From NCBI GenBank assembly GCA_963798455.1, contig CAWCTD010000004.1, positions 186,001 through 250,000 of the forward strand: a stretch of 64,000 nucleotides of DNA, in the 5' to 3' direction. The first letter of the stretch is position 1; every line of letters starts with the position of its first letter. Shown here in pieces: positions 59,766-64,000 of this stretch. The DNA comes from CAWCTD01 sp963798455. GTDB lineage: Bacteria > Acidobacteriota > Terriglobia > Bryobacterales > Bryobacteraceae. The notes under the pieces are model-generated. The model did no database searches, had not been told where the DNA came from, and was given only the letters and a program-made list of their open reading frames with translations. Made by a program: the position numbers and the translations under genes.

Positions 59766-61007
59766 TTGAATCGCAGAACGTTTTTTCAAGGCGCTGGCGG
59801 AGGGTTGGCCGGCCTGTGGGGCCTGCGCGGGTTGTCGGCATCCGTGCAGGCAACCACGTCGACGTACCAACGTCCGAAGCTGAAGATCACCGACGTCCGG
59901 ACGGCCACGGTGGGGTCTTTGCACGTACGGGTCTATACGGACCAGGGCCTGTACGGCCAGGGGGAAGCGGTGGACGCGGCCAGCGGCGGGGCGTCCATCA
60001 TCGCTGGGTTCCGCAATGCGCTCATCGGCCAGAGCCCGCTGAACGTGGAAGCCATTTTCGAGAGGATTCGCACGTCGGGGATCTTCGCGGGGGCGCAGGC
60101 CGGGCAGTACGTCACGGCCTTGACCGCGGTCGAGATCGCGCTGTGGGACCTGACCGGCAAGGCGCTGGGTCTGCCCATCTACCAGTTGATGGGCGGAAAG
60201 GTGCGGGACCGCGTGCGCATCTACTGCGATTCGGGCACCAACCAGCGGGACGACCCGGAGGCCAAGAAGTACATTTCACAGATCATCGATAATGGGTTCA
60301 CCGCGACCAAGATCGATATTGACGACGGCGGCGATCCGGCGCGGTTCGACCGGGTGAACTGGACCGCCAACAACGCCGAGGTCGATCACATGTTGGACAA
60401 GGTGCGCTTCATGCGTGAGGCGCTGCCCAAGAGCATCGAACTGGCGGTGGACATGCACGGGCGCTACGACCTGGGCACGGCCAAGCGGGTGGCCAAGGAA
60501 CTCGAGCCGTTCCGGCTGATGTGGCTGGAGGAGCCGGTGCCGCCGGAGAACATCGACGCCATGCGCGACGTGCGCGAGTCCACGCACACGCCCATCTGCT
60601 GCGGGGAGAACCTGTTCCTGCGGTTCGGCTTCCGGGAGCTGCTGGAGAAGCGCGCGGTGGACATCCTCATGCCGGACATCCACAAGTGCGGGGGATTGCT
60701 GGAGGGGCGAAAGATCGCGGACATGGCGCACACCTACTACGTGCCGGTGGCGCCGCACGCGCAGGCTTCGCCCATCGGCATGATGGCCGCCAGCCACATG
60801 CTGGCGACGGTTCCGAACTTCCTGGTGTACGAGTGGCACTGGAGCCACCCGGCGTCGCGGTGGCAGCAGTGGAAGGACTACGTGAAGGAAGGCGACATCA
60901 TCGAGAAGGGCTACATCACGCCGCCCGACCGACCTGGCATCGGGGTGGAGATGAACGAAGAGGCGGTGCGGAAGATGCAGCGCCCCGGCTCGGCGTGGTT
61001 CGCGTAG
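59766..61007 (+). CDS. Enolase-superfamily (mandelate racemase/dehydratase-like) protein, Tat-exported
   Basis: 413 residues. The TTG at 59766 is chosen because GGAGAGGAGG precedes it, and the product then begins N-R-R-T-F-F-Q-G, a Tat leader. The barrel has TKIDIDDGGDPARFD, then AVDMHGRYDLGTAKRVAKEL and WLEEPVPPENI. CGENLFLRFGF and the metal ligands Asp, Glu, Glu are in order. VAPHAQASPIGMMAA carries the C-terminal His. This points to acid-sugar dehydratase chemistry. It is a relative of 34035-35432, but that copy is on the other strand and about 25 kb away. A 74-bp fragment of a paralog lies at 63838. Confidence 0.85.
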   Translation: MNRRTFFQGAGGGLAGLWGLRGLSASVQATTSTYQRPKLKITDVRTATVGSLHVRVYTDQGLYGQGEAVDAASGGASIIAGFRNALIGQSPLNVEAIFERIRTSGIFAGAQAGQYVTALTAVEIALWDLTGKALGLPIYQLMGGKVRDRVRIYCDSGTNQRDDPEAKKYISQIIDNGFTATKIDIDDGGDPARFDRVNWTANNAEVDHMLDKVRFMREALPKSIELAVDMHGRYDLGTAKRVAKELEPFRLMWLEEPVPPENIDAMRDVRESTHTPICCGENLFLRFGFRELLEKRAVDILMPDIHKCGGLLEGRKIADMAHTYYVPVAPHAQASPIGMMAASHMLATVPNFLVYEWHWSHPASRWQQWKDYVKEGDIIEKGYITPPDRPGIGVEMNEEAVRKMQRPGSAWFA

Positions 61008-61028
61008 GAGCGGGCACAGGCTGAAGGC

Positions 61029-62756
61029 ATGTTCCACGATGGAAATCGGCGCGCAGGCGTGAGTCCGCTCGCTATTTCACTCGCCTACATTTTTTGTGCC
61101 CTCATTGCGAACGCTCAAGGCGAAAAGGCAGTCCGGCAATGGGAACCCTTTGAAGTCGGGATGACCGCCACTACCGAGTTCTCCAATGCGTATGTGGAGG
61201 CGATGCCCGACAGCGGCAAACCGTATGTCCAGGTCAGCTTCACCGGGGCGAGCGGAGAGGCAAAGGGACTGCGCTGCGCGGTGGCCGGCTTCTGGGACGG
61301 AGGCAAGGCCTGGAAAGCCCGGTTCGCGCCGCCGGCGCCGGGCGGGTGGTCTTACTCGTCTTCTTCCGGCGACCCGGGCCTCGCGGGCGTTAAGGGCGCG
61401 TTTCAATGCACTGCCTGGACGGAAGCCGAGAAAGCCGAGAACCCGACCCGTCACGGGTTCGTCAGGGTCGCTAAGCACGGCCCCCGTTCCGGCCGGTACT
61501 TCGAATACGCCGACGGAACGCCGTTTCTCTGGATCGGCGACACTTGGTGGCCTTGGGCGAGGAAAGGCATCCCGTTTGCCAAGTTCCAGCAAGTCGTGGA
61601 TGACCGGGCGGCCAAGGGCTTCAGCGTCGGCCAGATGAATTTCGGCGCTAATAACGGCGTCGCTTTGGTGGGCCGAACCTTCGACACGCTCGATCTCGAG
61701 GCCATCCGTGCGGCGGAGGAACGTGTCGCCTACGCGAACAGTAAGGGGATCACGCTCTGGGTCCAGGCTTGGTGGAGCGCGAGGAACCTCGATAAGCAAG
61801 CCGGGCCCGAGAAAATGCGCCGCTGGTGGCGCTATGTGATCCAACGCCTGGGGGCGTACAACGTGATGTGGAACCTCGCCGGCGAGTACAACATGTATGA
61901 CTACGGCGGCTTGGGGTTGCAGTTCTGGAAAGACACAGGGGCAATGATCCGCCGCGAGGACCCCTACCAGCATGCTATCGGTGCGCACAATACGCCTCCG
62001 AGCTGGTCCGCTGGAGCAATGGGGGACTCGGGGCAGTGGTCCACCGGAGAGGTGTTGCACAACGAGCCCTGGCTGGATTTCAACGGCTCCCAGCCCGGGC
62101 ACGGCAAGTTCTGTAACGAGATGGTTCCGCAGATCATGGCGGCGGACTATGCCCGCGTGCCGGCTAAGCCGACGTTGATTACCGAGACGTGGTACGAGTT
62201 CGTCGTCGGCAGTGCGCCGGCCGAAGATGTCCGCTTCGCTGCGTGGTCGGGATTCTTGTCGGGCGCGGCAGGTCACACCTACGGGGGCGGACACCAATGG
62301 TGGGCCTTTGTTCCGGACCCCACGCGTCCCCCCGGTCCCCCGCGCCTGGGTAGCTGGCCAATCGATCCGGCGGACGTGGACACCCTCAATTATCCGGGCG
62401 CGGTCTCGATGGGACACATGGCCAAGTTCCTGAGGAGCATCCAGTGGTGGACGCTCGAGCCGCATCCCGAACTGGTTTCGGAGTATCCCGCAAAGTACTG
62501 TTCCGCGATTCCCGGAAACGAGTACGTGGTGTTCGCCCGGTGGGGAGGCACGCTGAAGCTCGATCTAAGACCTTCTTCGGAGGCCGACATGTTCAAGGTT
62601 GCCTGGATCGATCTCACGAACCAAACGGAACGTGACGGCGCCGCCGTGGCCGGGGGGCAGATTCGCCAATTCCACGCGCCTGACGGCTACCCAGCGGGCT
62701 ACCCGACGGTGCCCAACTACAAGGATTGGGTTCTGCACGTGACCAGGGCCCATTGA
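61029..62756 (+). CDS. Secreted apiosidase-like glycoside hydrolase (DUF5060/DUF4038)
   Basis: 575 residues with a signal peptide (ISLAYIFCALIANAQG). An N-terminal beta domain (WEPFEVGMTATTEFSNAYVE, FWDGGKAWKARFAPPAPGGW) is like DUF5060. It is followed by a (beta/alpha)8 barrel: FEYADGTPFLWIGDTWWPWA, MWNLAGEYNMYDYGGLG and LITETWYEFVVGSAPAEDVR. GYGGGHQWW-type segment follows. Candidate acids are the Glu of LAGEYNM and of LITETWY. It may remove side chains from plant cell-wall polysaccharide. It follows the enolase-superfamily gene by 21 bp. Confidence 0.8.
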   Translation: MFHDGNRRAGVSPLAISLAYIFCALIANAQGEKAVRQWEPFEVGMTATTEFSNAYVEAMPDSGKPYVQVSFTGASGEAKGLRCAVAGFWDGGKAWKARFAPPAPGGWSYSSSSGDPGLAGVKGAFQCTAWTEAEKAENPTRHGFVRVAKHGPRSGRYFEYADGTPFLWIGDTWWPWARKGIPFAKFQQVVDDRAAKGFSVGQMNFGANNGVALVGRTFDTLDLEAIRAAEERVAYANSKGITLWVQAWWSARNLDKQAGPEKMRRWWRYVIQRLGAYNVMWNLAGEYNMYDYGGLGLQFWKDTGAMIRREDPYQHAIGAHNTPPSWSAGAMGDSGQWSTGEVLHNEPWLDFNGSQPGHGKFCNEMVPQIMAADYARVPAKPTLITETWYEFVVGSAPAEDVRFAAWSGFLSGAAGHTYGGGHQWWAFVPDPTRPPGPPRLGSWPIDPADVDTLNYPGAVSMGHMAKFLRSIQWWTLEPHPELVSEYPAKYCSAIPGNEYVVFARWGGTLKLDLRPSSEADMFKVAWIDLTNQTERDGAAVAGGQIRQFHAPDGYPAGYPTVPNYKDWVLHVTRAH

Positions 62757-62902
62757 AAGCGCCGCATGGGCTCGAAGCAGCCCAGGAGTTCGCCACCGAA
62801 GCAAAGCGTTTCTATCGGTTGAAACTCTACGCGCGCCTGACGTTGCTGAAGAAGCTGAACGCCGATCCAGAACTGTTGCCCACCGGGGACGTGCAACCGT
62901 GA
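62753..62902 (+). pseudogene. C-terminal fragment of an unidentified gene
   Basis: A 49-codon frame from TTG 62753 with plausible coding composition (EAAQEFATEAKRFYRLKLYA, RLTLLKKLNADPELLP). It has no ribosome site and overlaps the glycosidase stop, so it looks like the tail of a lost gene. Confidence 0.35.
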
Positions 62903-63092
62903 ATGTCGTCAGAAAATGGACGGTGCGGGGCATCCCGACCTCGGGAAAGCCCCGCTACAGTTCGCTACTGCTTGTCGAAAACTATTGTCGAGGTCACATT
63001 CCGTCTGGTTGCCCTTCCCGTCCGTTTTGGCGTTCTTCGCTTGCAGCCCGCCGGTGACGTCGTACATGCCATCCGCCCGCCAGTGCGGCCGA

Positions 63093-63557
63093 TCACTGCT
63101 GGACTTTGGTGGTTTCCGATGCAACCGCTTGCCACCGTCCGTTGCGATTCACGAAGACGTCGGTCCAGACATATTTCCCGCTGCTGTCCTTGCCCTTGTA
63201 CGTGCTCTTCTCGGTGTCGCTGCCGGTCACAATGGCGGTACTACCGAAGACCCTGACTTTCATCGGTCCCAACTCGATTGACTGAGTTGGGGATGAACCC
63301 GACTTCAGAGTGGCAATCGCCTGGGCCTTGGTCCTGGCGGTCCCTTGGAAATCAAGGCCGATCCAATCATCTGCCATGACTCGGTCCATCGTCTTGGTAT
63401 CTTTGTCGAGATCGTCCTTGTTCATGCCAATCTGACTCCAGTCCCGTTCCATTTGCATCACAGCTTGCTCGACTGATGTGGCGCCGGATTTGTTTGCTTG
63501 CCCAAAAGCAAGAATCGAAGTTGTCACGAGTAAACAAACAACGAACAACCGTTTCAT
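63093..63557 (-). CDS. Secreted NTF2-like (DUF4440/SnoaL) protein
   Basis: 154 residues from ATG 63555-63557 with AGGAG upstream. Signal peptide ends FGQA. The fold motifs are EQAVMQMERDWSQIGMNKDD and DTKTMDRVMADDWIGLDFQG. IELGPMKVRVFGSTAIVTGS and YVWTDVFVNRNGRWQAVASE complete the NTF2-like cone. Such proteins bind small ligands or are enzyme-like; no catalytic residues can be assigned. No other gene is convincing between 63558 and 63837. Confidence 0.8.
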   Translation of the reverse strand: MKRLFVVCLLVTTSILAFGQANKSGATSVEQAVMQMERDWSQIGMNKDDLDKDTKTMDRVMADDWIGLDFQGTARTKAQAIATLKSGSSPTQSIELGPMKVRVFGSTAIVTGSDTEKSTYKGKDSSGKYVWTDVFVNRNGRWQAVASETTKVQQ

Positions 63558-63837
63558 TCTTTGGATGCTCCTCTCAGCCAGGATTTCCTTTTTCGCTTCC
63601 CGGCCACCATCGAGTGTACATCGAACCGCCTCAATTGGAGCCGTCTTTCCCATTTCCTCCATCCCGACCGACTCCAGCGCCCCAGGAAGGGACCAACTCT
63701 GGCTCCTTCGGGTAGGTAAAAACCTGGAAGTGCCTCATTTCAAGCGGTTTCTGAGACAGCTATCCGTCCCCTCCCTCCTTCGCCCGGTTTGCTTCCCTGC
63801 CGCAGCCTATCCGGTGGGCACCGGTAGCGCTGCGAAA

Positions 63838-63983
63838 TGGGCACGGCCAAGCTGGTGGCCAAGGAACTGGAGCCCTTCCGGCTGATGTGGCTGGAGGAGC
63901 CAGTGCCACCGCTGCCCGCCCCGCCCAGAAGGTGCCCGGCACCAGGTCACGGTTGGGAGAGGCGCCCATGGAAATCGGCGCGC
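63838..63983 (+). pseudogene. Fragment of a paralogous enolase-superfamily gene
   Basis: Bases 63838-63911 match 60472-60545 at 69 of 74 positions, and four of the five differences are silent (LVAKELEPFRLMWLEEPVPP). Bases 63968-63983 match 61039-61054 exactly, in the same order, with most of the sequence between deleted. No complete gene is present before the window ends. Confidence 0.65.
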
Positions 63984-64000
63984 GGGAGACCCTAACGGTC

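Noticed and set aside
61077..62465. 462-codon minus-strand frame opposite the apiosidase-like gene
   Set aside because: Composition follows the opposite coding strand, which has a signal peptide and glycosidase motifs.

Overview
The window is high-GC DNA from the chromosome of an Acidobacteriota bacterium, most likely Bryobacterales/Solibacterales. Three things point there: a large beta-propeller protein ending in a Solibacterales-type C-terminal domain (TIGR03437-like, 12614-15325), several twin-arginine-exported enolase-superfamily and DUF362 proteins, and a 16S/23S/5S operon of acidobacterial appearance. The lineage call is inference; the 16S gene at about 57783-59287 would settle it.

Layout. 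(1) 1-3860, minus: an ECF sigma factor, a membrane zinc-finger/FecR protein and an ABC ATPase cut by the window edge, in translationally overlapping order. (2) 3939-7771, plus: a MarR regulator, a periplasmic adaptor and a TolC channel form an efflux operon behind a near-consensus sigma-70 promoter. (3) 7.8-15.3 kb: small membrane proteins (DUF421, DUF423), a secreted protein of unknown function, a DUF362 protein and the propeller. (4) 15.5-20.3 kb, plus: an SPFH/flotillin-like protein, the SRP RNA, dnaX (broken by four frameshifts), ybaB/ebfC and recR. (5) 20.3-23.5 kb: two NAD-dependent dehydrogenases, a frameshifted OmpH/Skp chaperone and a small membrane protein. (6) 23.6-33.2 kb: a cation/proton antiporter followed by a nitrogen module: two Amt transporters, small membrane proteins, a porin-like barrel, a PII protein and GlnD. 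A 132-bp MITE-like element abuts the second amt. (7) 33.2-34.0 kb: an MNT/HEPN toxin-antitoxin pair bracketed by a duplication of the glnD 3' end. (8) 34.0-40.6 kb: a minus-strand run cyaY-hemW-ltaE-cupin-enolase-superfamily dehydratase, with bshC (bacillithiol synthesis) divergent. (9) 40.6-43.7 kb: tRNA-Leu followed by decayed genes (AbiE remnants, an excisionase-like fragment, a truncated barrel protein, a degenerate M48-like protein). (10) 43.9-53.1 kb, minus: a cyclic beta-1,2-glucan synthase split into two ORFs by one frameshift. (11) 53.5-54.1 kb: further gene fragments. (12) 54.2-59.6 kb, minus: rRNA operon 16S-tRNA-Ala-tRNA-Ile-23S-5S with promoter and terminator. (13) 59.7-64.0 kb: a second enolase-superfamily protein, an apiosidase-like glycosidase, an NTF2-like secreted protein, and at the right edge a fragment of a paralogous enolase-superfamily gene.

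Much of the window is housekeeping. The most notable structures are the duplication-flanked toxin-antitoxin module behind glnD, the MITE-like element whose target duplication contains the amt stop codon, a probable ACG-initiated marR, and clustered frameshifts in genes that should be essential or large, which may be sequence errors. No CRISPR array or clearly new multi-gene system was found.
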